NCBI RefSeq assembly: GCF_019145195.1 | Contig: NZ_JAHSTW010000009.1 | Span: forward strand, 62,001 to 126,000 | DNA: 64,000 nucleotides | Source: Pseudomonas siliginis | Lineage (GTDB): Bacteria > Pseudomonadota > Gammaproteobacteria > Pseudomonadales > Pseudomonadaceae | Reading direction: 5' to 3' | Part shown: positions 20,304-29,907 of the stretch, piece by piece | How the letters are laid out: every line of letters begins with the position of its first letter | How positions within the stretch are numbered: the stretch's first letter is position 1 | Notes under the pieces: generated by a model | What the model saw: the letters and a program-made list of their open reading frames with translations, nothing else | Database searches by the model: none | Told to the model about the DNA's origin: nothing | Program-made: the position numbers and the translations under genes

Positions 20304-20775
20304 TGTGTTCACCCAAACGCTGGACGGTGATCGGGTCACCGGCGGCCAGGAGGATTTTCTTGAGGATGTATTCCAGGGTTTTCAGCTCTTCGCGGGAGAT
20401 CGCGCCGGCCAGCTCATTCATCGCATCGGCACCGATGTGCGGCAGACGATCAGCCAGTTGCTGGCCCTGCTCGGTCAGCTTCAACTGCACCTGACGGCGG
20501 TCGCCTTCGCTGCGCTGACGAAGCAGAAAAGCCTTCTGCTCGAGACGATCGAGCATGCGCGTCATCGACCCGCTGTCCAGCGACAGATGCCGGCACAGCT
20601 CAGCCGGGGTGTCGACGCCGAACTGGGCCATGATGATCAACACCTTGAACTGCGCGGCGGTGATGCCGTGAGGTTCCATATGGGTATCGATGATCCGGTC
20701 CTTGAGCAGTGCGGCACGACCGAGCAACAGGCCGAGGTGGCAATGTTTGAATTCTTCCGGGGTGAAATGCTTCAT
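20293..20775 (-). CDS. MarR-family repressor of the efflux operon
   Basis: This 160-residue winged-helix regulator has the family core DTPAELCRHLSLDSGSMTRMLDRLEQKAFLLRQRSEGDRRQVQLKLTE (split here only by reading), in which the SEGDRR wing contacts DNA. It leads the efflux operon and overlaps the outer-membrane gene. Two palindromes, at 20790-20803 and 20823-20836, lie just upstream and are probably its operators. Autorepression relieved by toxic ligands is the usual arrangement for MarR-emrAB loci. Confidence 0.9.
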   Translation of the reverse strand: MKHFTPEEFKHCHLGLLLGRAALLKDRIIDTHMEPHGITAAQFKVLIIMAQFGVDTPAELCRHLSLDSGSMTRMLDRLEQKAFLLRQRSEGDRRQVQLKLTEQGQQLADRLPHIGADAMNELAGAISREELKTLEYILKKILLAAGDPITVQRLGEHNER

Positions 20776-20789
20776 GGCTCGACCTGATA

Positions 20790-20836
20790 ACTGCCTAGGC
20801 AGTGAATGTATGTCGAGATGTTACTGCTTAGGCAGC
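20790..20836 (-). promoter_or_regulatory. Tandem MarR operators
   Basis: ACTGCCTAGGCAGT (20790-20803) is a perfect 14-bp palindrome. ACTGCTTAGGCAGC (20823-20836) is a near copy exactly 33 bp away, so both face the same side of the helix. They lie 14-60 bp upstream of the marR start. Confidence 0.75.
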
Positions 20837-20910
20837 GAATGTCAACGCAATAGTTAGGGGGCTTGGTAATTAGTTGACCAGTGGGCTGGGTTTTATCGCG
20901 AGAGCGACCG

Positions 20911-20978
20911 CATTCGCGAGCAGGCTCGCCCCCACAGGGAAAACGCGTCCCAATGTGGGAGCGAGCCTGCTCGCGAAG
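20911..20978. repeat. REP pair (GAGCCTGCTCGC family), inward form
   Basis: ATTCGCGAGCAGGCTCGCCC and TGTGGGAGCGAGCCTGCTCG lie between marR and the tamB end. Confidence 0.85.
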
Positions 20979-21010
20979 GGTGCGACTCGGTTCAAATGAG
21001 CAGATGCGCT

Positions 21011-24000
21011 CTAGAAATCCCGCTTGTAGAAAATATCCAGCGAACTCGCCACGCCGCTCGCCGCTTCGACGTAGACCTTCTTGCTCAGCTTGTAGCGCAG
21101 GGCAATGGTGCTGGCCGGTTCGAATACACCCACTCCATAGCGCAGGCTGAGTTTTTCCGAGATGTTACCGCTGGCGACGACGCTGGTGTCGTTGCCGCTG
21201 CCTTGGGTGTCGAGCTGGAAATCCTCAATGCCCAGATCCTTGGCCAGACCACTGGTGACCCCGGCGCTGCCCATCAGGCCCAGGCCCAGCGCGGCTTGCG
21301 CGAGCATGTTGTTGTCTTCGCCATTGGTGCTCAGCGGGCGGCCCAGCACCAGGTACGACAGCGCCTGTTCCTGACTCATCGCCGGTTCGGAGAAGATCTG
21401 CGTGGTCGGCTGTTCGGCGCTGCCGCTCAGGCGAATACCGGCGATGACGTCGTCGGTCTGGCGGATCGCTTCGATGTCCAGATACGGCTGGTCGATGGGG
21501 CCGGCGAACAACAGGCGCGCACGACGCACCGTCAGGCGCTGGCCGTAGGCGCGATAGCGGCCGTCGTTGAGCCAGAGTTCGCCACGGGTGTCCATGTTGT
21601 CGCCGATGTGCACCTGACCTTGCAGATTGGCGGTCAGGCCGAAACCGGCAAAGCTCAGCTTGTCCTGGCCGACGATCACGTCGATGTCCATTTTCATCGC
21701 GATCGGTGGTTTGCCCTCTTCGGTCTGCGCACCAACGATGATCGTGTCGTCGGAGACTTTTACCGTCGATGGCGGCAGCTCGCGCACGGTGATTTCGCCT
21801 TTCGGCACCAGCACCTTGCCGGCAACTTTCAGCTCATCGCCGGCCATGGAAATCTTCAGATCCGGGGCCATTTCAAGCTTGGCGTAGGGTTCGACGCTGA
21901 CCGGCAATTGCGAGCCCTTGAGCGCCAGATCGACCACCAGTGCCTGACCCCAGGCGACGTTGCCGTTGAGGCTGCCCTTGCCAGTCTTGCCGCTGTTCCA
22001 GCCGCCGTCCAAGCGCACCGCTTCGCCGGCGATCGCTGCAGTCAGTTGCAGATTCTGCAGCTCCATCGGCAGTTCGGCGCCGGACACTTCGCCATCGCTG
22101 AGCTGCACAGTGCCGTTGACCAGCGGCGCGAGCAGGCCACCGGAAATAGTGCCGCTGCCGTTGAGCCGGCCGGTGAGTTTTTCCACCATCGGCACGAACG
22201 GCCGCGCCACCGACAGGTCGAGGCCAGAGAGGCGGAACGAGCCGCTCAGCGGTTTGTTTTTCGGCAGCGGATTGAGCTGCGCCTGCACCAGCAATTCGCC
22301 AAGTTTGCCGCCGATAAAATTGAGCTCGGTGTCGACGCGCTTGGGCGTGAGCTTGCTGCTGAGTTTGAGGGTCTGGTAGGGGAAATCCAGCCAGCGATCC
22401 TTGTCGCGCACGCGCAGGGTGCCGCCACTGGCATCGACACTGACCACGCCGTTCGGGCCGCTCGCCGGCAAGTCCAGTTGCAGATCGGCGTTGAGTCGGC
22501 CCTGCCAGGCGAAGTCTTTGGGCAGCCATTGCGCAAGGCTTTCGATCGGGAATTGTTTGAGGTGATAACGCAGCTTCGGCTCGGGCATCAGGCGCTGGTC
22601 TTCGCCACACAGGCTGGCATTGCCGGACAGCCAGCAATGCGCGCCGAAATTGATCTGGCCGTCCGCCAGGCGTTCAAGTCTGGACGGGCTTTGCAGCTTC
22701 CAGTCCTGGCCACCGGCCTGAATGTCGCCACTGGCCAAGCGTCCGCGCCAGTTGCCCTTGTCCAGATTGCCGTCCAGCCCCAGCGCCAGTTTCAGCTTCG
22801 GTCCGATCAGGTCGAGATTGAGTTTCTGGCTTTTGATATCGCCCTGAGCACTGGCGGTCAGGGTGCCGAGCGAAGTATCGCCGGCCTGAATGCCGCTGCC
22901 TTTGAGATTGATCTTCGCCCGCTGCGCACTGTCGAGCGTGGCGTCGAGGTTGAGGCTTTGCAGGCGATTGTCCTGGAAGGCCAGTTGCGAACCTTGCAGA
23001 TCGAGCTTGCCCTGCGGCGCCTTCAGCGTGCCGGCGACGTTGACCTGACCGTTGACCTGCCCGCGCAATTGCGGCCACAACTGGGCCAGACGCGGCAGCT
23101 TGATGTCGATCTGTCCGCCGAGTTTGTCCTGCAGGCTGCCCTTGCCATTGATGCTGTTGTCGCCGAGGCGGATCTGCAGGGCATTGAGATTCCACCGCTC
23201 GCCCGCGCCGTCAGCCTTGGCCTGGAGGACCGCCGGCTGACCGCGCAATTTGCCTTTGAGATCGAGGTTGGCGCTGAGGCTGAGCTGATCATTCTTCATC
23301 TCGCCTTTGCTCTGCAACGGCCCGGCCAGCGTACCCGGCAGCTCCGCGACCCAGTACGCCGGGTTGAGCGCCGACAGGTCCAGCGCGGTATCCCAGGCGA
23401 TGCCGTCGGCGAAGCGCACATTCACGTGTCCTTCGGCCTTGCCCTGCCCGGCCTGCATGACCAGTTGCGGCAAGGCGATCTGTTCCAGACTGCCGCTGAA
23501 CGGACTGCTCAAGGTGAACGCGCCGGCCGGGCCATCCAGCGCGGCGTCGAAATTACCGAGGTACTGGCCGTCGGTGTAGGACACTTCGCCGGTAAAGGTG
23601 CGCAACGTCACTTGCGGCTCGTCGATTTCCGGATAGAGCCGGTGCCACGGGAAGTCTTGCCAGTTGATATTGGCCTGAGCGCTGAGGCCCATGCTCCAGT
23701 CGACGTTGCCGGTGAGTTTGAGGCTTTGCGTGTCGTTGGCATTGAGGTCGAGGCCGGCGATCTGCGCGCCATTGGCGTCAACCTTGCCCTTGAGCAGCAG
23801 CGCCACTGGCGATTTTTCGGCGGGCAGCGTGGCGTTGCCGAGCAGTTGATAACCGTTTTTCAGGTTGCCTTCGCCCGTGAGCACAAGCTGATTGAATTGC
23901 AGGGTGTCCGGCAGATCGGCGCTGGGTTTGAACGCGTCGCTGGTGATGCGCAGCTTGGCCGGCAGGTTTTCCGCCAGCGCTTGCAGTTCACCGTTCAACT

Positions 24001-24685
24001 GGCCGTCGAGGTAGCCACGGCTGTCGGCGTGCAGGTTGAGGGTTTTCAGCAGATCGCCTTCAACTTTCAGCGCCAGCGTCCACGGCTCGCTGCCGGGAGA
24101 CGGCAAAGTCAAATCGCCCTGAATCGTCAGCGGCCAGTTGCCGCTCGGTTGCAGCAGGCCGGACAGGTTCAGGCTGAGCTCGTCGCGCTGCAATTTCACG
24201 CTGTCGATCTGCAGGCCCTGAGCGGTCCAGTGCGCCGCCAGTTGCAAGCCCTTGAGCTGTTCGCTGCCGTTGAACAACAGGCTGCCGACTTCGACATCGC
24301 CCAGTTCAATGGCCAACGGCAATTGCAGGTCCGGCAGTGTGATCGGGCCGCTCTCGGTGGTTTCTTCGCTCGGCGGGAATTGCAGGATTACCTGCTCGGC
24401 CTTGAGCTGATCGATGCACAAGGTCATGCGCGTCAGGCACAGTGGCGACCAGGCGAAGATCGCCTTGTTCAGCTCGACGCGGCTTGTGTCCTGCTGCCAC
24501 ACCAGGTGATCGGCACTCCACTGCCCAGCGAGGCGACCGTGGAAATTCTCCACGCTCAAGCCAGGTACAAGGCCCAGCGCCCAACGGCTGCCGGCCTGCG
24601 TGCCAAGCAGTGCAGCCAGGCTCAGGACGATCAACATGACCAGCGCCAACAGCGTCAGCGCCGTTATTTTCACACCACGCTTCAC
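21011..24685 (-). CDS. tamB: Translocation and assembly module subunit TamB
   Basis: This very large protein (1224 residues) spans the periplasm as a beta-taco groove and helps lipid transport or autotransporter insertion with TamA. It has one N-terminal membrane anchor (ITALTLLALVMLIVLSLAALLG), then long alternating beta-rich repeats (LxLxGxL patterns). The conserved C-terminal DUF490 region ends in a strand with terminal aromatic (LDIFYKRDF), expected to meet TamA. It starts with GTG overlapping the tamA stop (GTGA), so synthesis is coupled. Confidence 0.93.
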   Translation of the reverse strand: MKRGVKITALTLLALVMLIVLSLAALLGTQAGSRWALGLVPGLSVENFHGRLAGQWSADHLVWQQDTSRVELNKAIFAWSPLCLTRMTLCIDQLKAEQVILQFPPSEETTESGPITLPDLQLPLAIELGDVEVGSLLFNGSEQLKGLQLAAHWTAQGLQIDSVKLQRDELSLNLSGLLQPSGNWPLTIQGDLTLPSPGSEPWTLALKVEGDLLKTLNLHADSRGYLDGQLNGELQALAENLPAKLRITSDAFKPSADLPDTLQFNQLVLTGEGNLKNGYQLLGNATLPAEKSPVALLLKGKVDANGAQIAGLDLNANDTQSLKLTGNVDWSMGLSAQANINWQDFPWHRLYPEIDEPQVTLRTFTGEVSYTDGQYLGNFDAALDGPAGAFTLSSPFSGSLEQIALPQLVMQAGQGKAEGHVNVRFADGIAWDTALDLSALNPAYWVAELPGTLAGPLQSKGEMKNDQLSLSANLDLKGKLRGQPAVLQAKADGAGERWNLNALQIRLGDNSINGKGSLQDKLGGQIDIKLPRLAQLWPQLRGQVNGQVNVAGTLKAPQGKLDLQGSQLAFQDNRLQSLNLDATLDSAQRAKINLKGSGIQAGDTSLGTLTASAQGDIKSQKLNLDLIGPKLKLALGLDGNLDKGNWRGRLASGDIQAGGQDWKLQSPSRLERLADGQINFGAHCWLSGNASLCGEDQRLMPEPKLRYHLKQFPIESLAQWLPKDFAWQGRLNADLQLDLPASGPNGVVSVDASGGTLRVRDKDRWLDFPYQTLKLSSKLTPKRVDTELNFIGGKLGELLVQAQLNPLPKNKPLSGSFRLSGLDLSVARPFVPMVEKLTGRLNGSGTISGGLLAPLVNGTVQLSDGEVSGAELPMELQNLQLTAAIAGEAVRLDGGWNSGKTGKGSLNGNVAWGQALVVDLALKGSQLPVSVEPYAKLEMAPDLKISMAGDELKVAGKVLVPKGEITVRELPPSTVKVSDDTIIVGAQTEEGKPPIAMKMDIDVIVGQDKLSFAGFGLTANLQGQVHIGDNMDTRGELWLNDGRYRAYGQRLTVRRARLLFAGPIDQPYLDIEAIRQTDDVIAGIRLSGSAEQPTTQIFSEPAMSQEQALSYLVLGRPLSTNGEDNNMLAQAALGLGLMGSAGVTSGLAKDLGIEDFQLDTQGSGNDTSVVASGNISEKLSLRYGVGVFEPASTIALRYKLSKKVYVEAASGVASSLDIFYKRDF

Positions 24686-26409
24686 AGCTCAGGCCCCATG
24701 GAAAAATGCAGCCGGATGCCGCCGTCGTCGTCCAGCGCATGGGCCAGGTCAAGGCGAATCGGCCCGACCGGCGAGACCCAGCGCACACCTACACCGACCC
24801 CGGTCTTGAGGTCGGGCAGTTCGAGTTTGTTGAAAGAGTTGCCTTGGTCGACGAAGGTCGCGACCCGCCATTTCTCGGCGATCGAATACTGATACTCGAC
24901 GCTGCCGGCAATCATGTAGCGGCCACCGATGCGGTCGCCGTCAGAGTTTTTCGGCGACAGGCTCTGATAGTCGTAACCGCGCACGCTCTGATCGCCACCG
25001 GCAAAGAAGCGCAGCGATGGCGGAATCGAGTTGTAGCCGTTGGTGGCGCTGCCGCCGACCTGCACGCGGCCGAGCAGGCGGTGCCTGTCGAACACCGTGG
25101 TCAGGCCCTTGACCAGCGCGGTGCCGTATAAAAGGTTGTTGTCCGAACCGAGGCCTTCCTTGGCCACTTTGCTTTCGAAGCTCAGGCGATAGCCGTTGCG
25201 CGGGTCGATGCGGTTGTCGCTTTTGAGGTACGAATAACTGATGCCGGGCATGAGCAACGTGCTCAGGCCGGAGTCGTCGCCGAGTTCGTATTCTTCACGT
25301 TGCCATTTCAGCGAGATCACCCGCTGCCAGCCGCTGGGCAACTTGCTGTGCCATTCCGGGCCGAACGTCAGCAGCTTGCTGAGGGTGTCGGAGCCTTCGA
25401 TGTCTTCGAACTGATAGCCGCCGGCCCAGCGCAGTTTGTCGGTCAATGGCGGGTCGAGCGGGATGTCGTAGAACAGCCCGACGTTCTGCCGGGGCGCCGA
25501 AAGTTCGGCCTCCCAGCCATAGCTGTCGCCCTGCGGGTTGACCCAGTGACGCGTCCAGTTGGCCTTGATCCGTGGCCCGACGTCGGTCGAATAACCGAGG
25601 CCCAGGCCCATCGTGCGCGGCTTGCGCGTGTCGAGTTTGACGGCGACCGGAATCACATCGTTCTGCGCTGCCGTCGGTGCCGCGTCGACGCGCACGCCTT
25701 CGAAATAGCCGCTCGATTGCAGGTCGCGATTAAGTTCGGCGATCAGTTCCGAATCGTAGGGTTCGCCTGCCTTGAACGGCACCATGCGTTGCAGCAGGTC
25801 TTCGTCGAAGGGCGTGTCGCCCTCGAAACTGACTTTGCCCAGCGCATAGCGCGGGCCGCTGTCGTAGATCAATTCGATGTCGGCCACGCCCGCGCGGGGA
25901 TCGACCATGAGCTTCTGGCTGGTGAAATGGCCGCTGAAGTAACCGAAGCGCGAGGCCTGGTTCTGGATCACCCGTTTGGCGTCTTCGTAACGGCCATGGT
26001 TGAGCACGGCGCCGGACTTGAGCAGGTCGCCTTTCGGTACGCGGAACGATTTCAGCGAGGCCGCCGGGCCGTCGACGCGCACGGTGACGTTGCGCAGGCG
26101 AATGGGCTCGCCGGGATCGATGTTCAGCACCAGACGCGGTTTTTCCCCGCCCTTGACGTCACTGTCGATCTGCGGCTGGTAGTAGCCCAACGCCTGCGCC
26201 GCTTTGCGCGCCTGCTCTTCGGCGCCGCGACTGAAACGCAGCAAGGCTTCTTCGTCGCGATCGCCGAGGCTGCCGATATAGCCTTCTATATTGGCCTTGA
26301 GTTCATCGTTGGACGGCTTGATCCGTACATCCAATTCACTTTGCGCCAGCGCCGCGCAGCTGGATAACAGCATCAGCACGCCGCTGGTAAATCTTCGTGG
26401 AAACTTCAT
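24682..26409 (-). CDS. tamA: Translocation and assembly module subunit TamA (Omp85 family)
   Basis: This 575-residue outer-membrane protein has a signal peptide cut near AALAQS, three POTRA-like domains (about 25-265) and a 16-strand Omp85 barrel. Barrel hallmarks include GGDQSVRGYDYQSLSP (the VRG(F/Y) motif) and a final strand GGIRLHFSMGPEL. The start ATG at 26409 is chosen because it gives MKFPRRFTSG followed directly by the hydrophobic signal. The gene overlaps tamB by 4 bases. Confidence 0.93.
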   Translation of the reverse strand: MKFPRRFTSGVLMLLSSCAALAQSELDVRIKPSNDELKANIEGYIGSLGDRDEEALLRFSRGAEEQARKAAQALGYYQPQIDSDVKGGEKPRLVLNIDPGEPIRLRNVTVRVDGPAASLKSFRVPKGDLLKSGAVLNHGRYEDAKRVIQNQASRFGYFSGHFTSQKLMVDPRAGVADIELIYDSGPRYALGKVSFEGDTPFDEDLLQRMVPFKAGEPYDSELIAELNRDLQSSGYFEGVRVDAAPTAAQNDVIPVAVKLDTRKPRTMGLGLGYSTDVGPRIKANWTRHWVNPQGDSYGWEAELSAPRQNVGLFYDIPLDPPLTDKLRWAGGYQFEDIEGSDTLSKLLTFGPEWHSKLPSGWQRVISLKWQREEYELGDDSGLSTLLMPGISYSYLKSDNRIDPRNGYRLSFESKVAKEGLGSDNNLLYGTALVKGLTTVFDRHRLLGRVQVGGSATNGYNSIPPSLRFFAGGDQSVRGYDYQSLSPKNSDGDRIGGRYMIAGSVEYQYSIAEKWRVATFVDQGNSFNKLELPDLKTGVGVGVRWVSPVGPIRLDLAHALDDDGGIRLHFSMGPEL

Positions 26410-26475
26410 AGGCGCGGATGCTATCACGGGCTCGGGAGCCTGATAGAACAGGTAATTTGTGAAGAAGTTCGATCA

Positions 26476-27126
26476 TTATCCCGTTGCTGTTTGTAACACC
26501 TGCGGATTGGCATGGAAAAATACGTGTTCGCGCACCGGCCCGACGGCAACCTCGCCGATCTCCTGATAACCCTGCCTTTTATAGAATTCCAGGTAGCGTG
26601 GGTTGCCGGTGTCGAGCACCACGCCTTGCGAGGTTTCATCAACGGCGCACCAGTTGTGCACGGCGGTGAGCAACTGTTCGCCGTAGTGCTTGCCCTGAAA
26701 CTGCGGGTGCACACCGAGCAGCGGCAGCATGTGCACCGAGTCACCCGGCACGCATGCAGCCACGGCATCGTGGTATTCCAGATAACGCCGGGTGCAGCGA
26801 AAACCGGTGCTGAGCACCATGCGCAAGCGCCACGCCCAACTTTCGGTAACGCCCAGGCGCCGTTGCGGCGGTGCGATCAGGGCGATGCCGATCAAGCGAT
26901 CGTTGACCAACAGGCCGATCGCCGGCAGGTCCTGGAGAAAATGCTGTTTGACCAGCTCGCGCACCGTCGCGCGCACCCGTTGTTCATAGCCGGGACGTTC
27001 GGCTTCGAACAGGTAGCCGAAGGTCGGCTCGTGGCGATAGGCCTGATACAGCAACGAGCGGGCTTCGCGCGAATAGCCGCGGTCGAGCATGTGGATGTCG
27101 GCAACGGCGGTCTGGGTTTCAGGCAT
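26476..27126 (-). CDS. GNAT-family N-acetyltransferase
   Basis: This 216-residue GNAT enzyme transfers acetyl from acetyl-CoA to an unknown acceptor. The acetyl-CoA pyrophosphate loop is read in LLGVHPQFQGKHYGEQLL (about 138-155), and the following strand has VVLDTGNPRYLEFYKRQGYQEIG, a standard motif B with the catalytic-region tyrosine. It is divergent from xthA and next to tamA without operon evidence. The substrate cannot be inferred. Confidence 0.82.
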   Translation of the reverse strand: MPETQTAVADIHMLDRGYSREARSLLYQAYRHEPTFGYLFEAERPGYEQRVRATVRELVKQHFLQDLPAIGLLVNDRLIGIALIAPPQRRLGVTESWAWRLRMVLSTGFRCTRRYLEYHDAVAACVPGDSVHMLPLLGVHPQFQGKHYGEQLLTAVHNWCAVDETSQGVVLDTGNPRYLEFYKRQGYQEIGEVAVGPVREHVFFHANPQVLQTATG

Positions 27127-27449
27127 TGCAGTGATTCTCCCCGGGGGCGCGCTCGGAGGCTGGCGCGCTTGTTGGTACGAACCTTGGGCGGATGTGGTGG
27201 TTCCCCTGACAGGTTAGACCAGCCTCGGATCTTCATCGACTGGGCGGGCCTCATCGCTGGCAAGCCAGCTCCCACAGTGTCTGCGTCGTTCACAACATTT
27301 ACATACACCACAGAAACCTGTGGGAGCTGGCTTGCCAGCGATGGGGCCGGGACAAGCGCTACAAATCCCACAGGTGAAATTGATTTGTCCCACACTGGCC
27401 CATCTCCCCCATGTCAGCTAGCATCGCCCTTTTGCCAGGACTGCCGACC
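27127..27449. other. Intergenic region between the GNAT gene and xthA
   Basis: These 323 bases hold one inverted repeat pair (27252-27344) and presumably the two divergent promoters. No small ORF with a credible ribosome site and no terminator was seen. Confidence 0.6.
27252..27344. repeat. REP-like pair, GAGCTGGCTTGCCAGCGAT variant, inward form
   Basis: CATCGCTGGCAAGCCAGCTC and its inverted copy TGTGGGAGCTGGCTTGCCAG have the same GTGGGAG head as the main family but a different loop core. Confidence 0.85.
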
Positions 27450-28262
27450 ATGAAGATTGTTTCCTTCAACATCAACGGACTGCGTGCCCGTCCGCATCAG
27501 CTGGCAGCGCTGATCGAAAAACATCAGCCCGACGTGATCGGCCTGCAGGAAACCAAGGTCCACGACGACCAGTTCCCCCACGACGACATCCGCGCCCTCG
27601 GCTACCACGTGCACTTCCATGGCCAGAAGGGCCATTACGGTGTCGCCCTGCTCTCGCGCAACGAACCGATCGCCATCCATAAAGGCTTTGCCACCGATGA
27701 AGAAGACGCGCAACGGCGCTTTATCTGGGGCACTTTTGCCGATGCCAACGGCGTGCCGGTGACGATCATGAACGGCTATTTCCCACAAGGTGAAAGCCGC
27801 GACCACCCAACCAAATTCCCCGCCAAGGAGCGTTTCTACAGCGACCTGCAAGCGCTGCTGGAAAGCCAGTTCCACAATGAACAGCCACTGGTGGTGATGG
27901 GTGATGTGAACATTTCCCCGGAAGACTGCGACATCGGCATCGGCCCGGACAACATGAAGCGCTGGCTGAAAACCGGCAAATGCAGCTTCCTGCCGGAAGA
28001 ACGCGAGTGGATGGCGCGCCTGAAAAACTGGGGCCTGACCGACAGCTACCGTCACCTCAATCCCGACGTGAGCGACATGTTCAGCTGGTTCGATTATCGC
28101 AGCCGTGGCTTTGAAGATGAACCGAAGCGTGGCCTGCGCATCGATGTAATTCTGGCGTCCCATGGCCTGCTGCCACGGGTCAAGGATGCCGGCGTGGACT
28201 ACGAACTGCGCGGCATGGAAAAACCGTCGGATCATGCGCCAATCTGGCTTGAGCTGGCCTGA
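27450..28262 (+). CDS. xthA: Exodeoxyribonuclease III
   Basis: This 270-residue AP endonuclease and 3'-5' exonuclease acts in base-excision repair. The exonuclease-endonuclease-phosphatase motifs are complete: NINGLRAR, GLQETKV with the metal-binding glutamate, NGYFPQGE, GDVNISPEDCD, RGLRIDVILAS and the terminal SDHAPIW with the catalytic histidine. The ATG at 27450 gives MKIVSFNINGLRAR, the family N-terminus. It stands alone between intergenic regions rich in REP sequences. Confidence 0.96.
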   Translation: MKIVSFNINGLRARPHQLAALIEKHQPDVIGLQETKVHDDQFPHDDIRALGYHVHFHGQKGHYGVALLSRNEPIAIHKGFATDEEDAQRRFIWGTFADANGVPVTIMNGYFPQGESRDHPTKFPAKERFYSDLQALLESQFHNEQPLVVMGDVNISPEDCDIGIGPDNMKRWLKTGKCSFLPEEREWMARLKNWGLTDSYRHLNPDVSDMFSWFDYRSRGFEDEPKRGLRIDVILASHGLLPRVKDAGVDYELRGMEKPSDHAPIWLELA

Positions 28263-28283
28263 TCCAGCCTGAGGGAATTTTCA

Positions 28284-28374
28284 TTGTGGGAGCGAGCCTG
28301 CTCGCGAATGCGGTGGATCAGCGACGAATTTTTCGACTGACACGCCGCCTTCGCGAGCAGGCTCGCTCCCACAG
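28284..28374. repeat. REP pair (GAGCCTGCTCGC family), outward form
   Basis: A 91-base pair starts 22 bases after the xthA stop. Confidence 0.9.
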
Positions 28375-28451
28375 GTAATCCCCTGTCATATTTCGGTCAC
28401 GCGCCTGACTTAATCTCCCCGGCAATCCCCTTGGCTTGATTCGGTGCCGGC

Positions 28452-29786
28452 ATGACCCTGCGTGTTCTTTGCGTTTTCCTGTTGAGCGGCTGGCTGTCGG
28501 TATCCGCCGTCGCCCTGCCGATCCCCGAAAACGGCCCGGCTTTACGCATTCAGGGCTCCAACACCATCGGCGCCGAACTCGGCCCGGCGCTGGTCGAAGG
28601 CCTGTTGCAGGAACAAGGCCTGCTGAAAATCCACCGCGAAACCCCGGACACCGCCAACGAACAACGCATCGTCGGCCAGACCGCACAAGGGCAACGCGTG
28701 GTCATCGAAGTCGCCGCCCACGGTTCCAGCACTGGCTTCACTGCATTGAAAAACGCCAGCGCCGATCTGGCCGCCTCTTCCCGTGAGATCAAGGACAGCG
28801 AACTGCTTGCCCTGCAAGCCCTCGGCGATCTGAAAAGTCCGGCGGCCGAGCAAGTCATTGCCATCGACGGCCTGGCGATCATCCTCAACCCGGCCAACCC
28901 GCTTGAGCAGTTGAACACCGAGCAACTGGCGCGGATTTTTGCCGGCGAAGTGAAAACCTGGGAAGACATCGGTGGCCGTGGCGGCGCCATACACTTATAT
29001 GCGCGGGATGATCAATCGGGGACGTACGACACGTTCAAGGAACTGGTCCTGAGCCGGCGAGGGAAAAGTCTGAGCAGCGCGGCGAAACGTTTCGAATCCA
29101 GCGAGCAATTGTCCGACGCCGTCAGCGCCGACCCGCAAGGTATCGGCTTCATCGGCTTGCCTTACGTGCGTCAGGCCAAAGCCGTAGCGATTGCCGACGG
29201 CGCCTCGCAAGCGATGCTGCCGCTGAACAGTCTGATCGCCACCGAAGACTATCCGCTGTCGCGGCGCTTGTTCTTTTATCTGCCGCCGGACAGCCGCAAT
29301 CCGTGGGCACAGGCGTTGGCCAGCTTTGCCCAGAGCCCACAGGGACAGGCGGTCGTCGCGGCCAGCGGTTTTGTCAGCCAGACCGTACAAGCCATGAGCG
29401 TGGCGCCGAATGCGCTGATGCCCGAGGGTTATCAATCTCTCAGCCGGCATGCCCAGCGTCTGACAGTGAATTTCCGTTTTGCCGAGGGCAGCGCCAGTCT
29501 GGACAACAAGGCGCGGCAGGATCTGGCGCGGGTGCTCGACTATATAAAGCGCAATGGCAAGACCGAACGGGCGGTGACGCTGGTGGGGTTTGGTGATCTC
29601 AAGGATGACCCGGCGCGGGCCGATCTGCTGTCGAAGCTACGGGCGATGGCGGTGCGGCGTGAGCTGGTCAAAAACGGTGTGGTCATGCGCGAAGTCCGCG
29701 GCTTTGGTGCGCTGATGCCGGTGGCGACCAACAGCGCGGATGAAGGGCGGATCAAGAACCGGCGGGTTGAGGTTTGGGTGTTCTGA
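28452..29786 (+). CDS. Phosphate-binding-like protein fused to an OmpA domain
   Basis: This 444-residue exported protein has a signal peptide (cut near VSAVALP). A PstS-like periplasmic binding domain (about 30-300) follows, with an N-terminal RIQGSNTIGAELGPALV motif and an SGTYDTFKELVL phosphate-loop-like segment. An OmpA/MotB peptidoglycan-binding domain makes up the C-terminus (about 335-444: FRFAEGSASLDNKARQDL, ending RIKNRRVEVWVF). There are no pst genes nearby. The fusion would tether a ligand-binding module to the cell wall; whether it binds phosphate is unknown. Confidence 0.82.
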   Translation: MTLRVLCVFLLSGWLSVSAVALPIPENGPALRIQGSNTIGAELGPALVEGLLQEQGLLKIHRETPDTANEQRIVGQTAQGQRVVIEVAAHGSSTGFTALKNASADLAASSREIKDSELLALQALGDLKSPAAEQVIAIDGLAIILNPANPLEQLNTEQLARIFAGEVKTWEDIGGRGGAIHLYARDDQSGTYDTFKELVLSRRGKSLSSAAKRFESSEQLSDAVSADPQGIGFIGLPYVRQAKAVAIADGASQAMLPLNSLIATEDYPLSRRLFFYLPPDSRNPWAQALASFAQSPQGQAVVAASGFVSQTVQAMSVAPNALMPEGYQSLSRHAQRLTVNFRFAEGSASLDNKARQDLARVLDYIKRNGKTERAVTLVGFGDLKDDPARADLLSKLRAMAVRRELVKNGVVMREVRGFGALMPVATNSADEGRIKNRRVEVWVF

Positions 29787-29817
29787 TCCTGATGTCGATG
29801 TGCTGAATGTACAGGCC

Positions 29818-29892
29818 CTTTCGCGAGCAGGCTCGCTCCCACATTGGATCTGTGGCGTGCACAAATCTTGTGGGAGCGAGCCTGCTCGCGAA
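29818..29892. repeat. REP pair (GAGCCTGCTCGC family), inward form
   Basis: A 75-base pair separates two converging genes. Confidence 0.9.
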
Positions 29893-29907
29893 TGAGGCGA
29901 CGCGGTG

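Noticed and set aside
17610..20330. A 906-codon open frame on the plus strand
   Set aside because: It is antisense to the efflux adaptor and outer-membrane genes, whose signal peptides, lipobox and family motifs are clear. The shadow has no ribosome site or recognisable fold.
20996..24892. A 1298-codon open frame on the plus strand
   Set aside because: It lies antisense to tamB and the end of tamA. Its product is arginine/glutamine-rich with no domain, as expected for a GC-rich shadow frame; tamB has clear domain structure.
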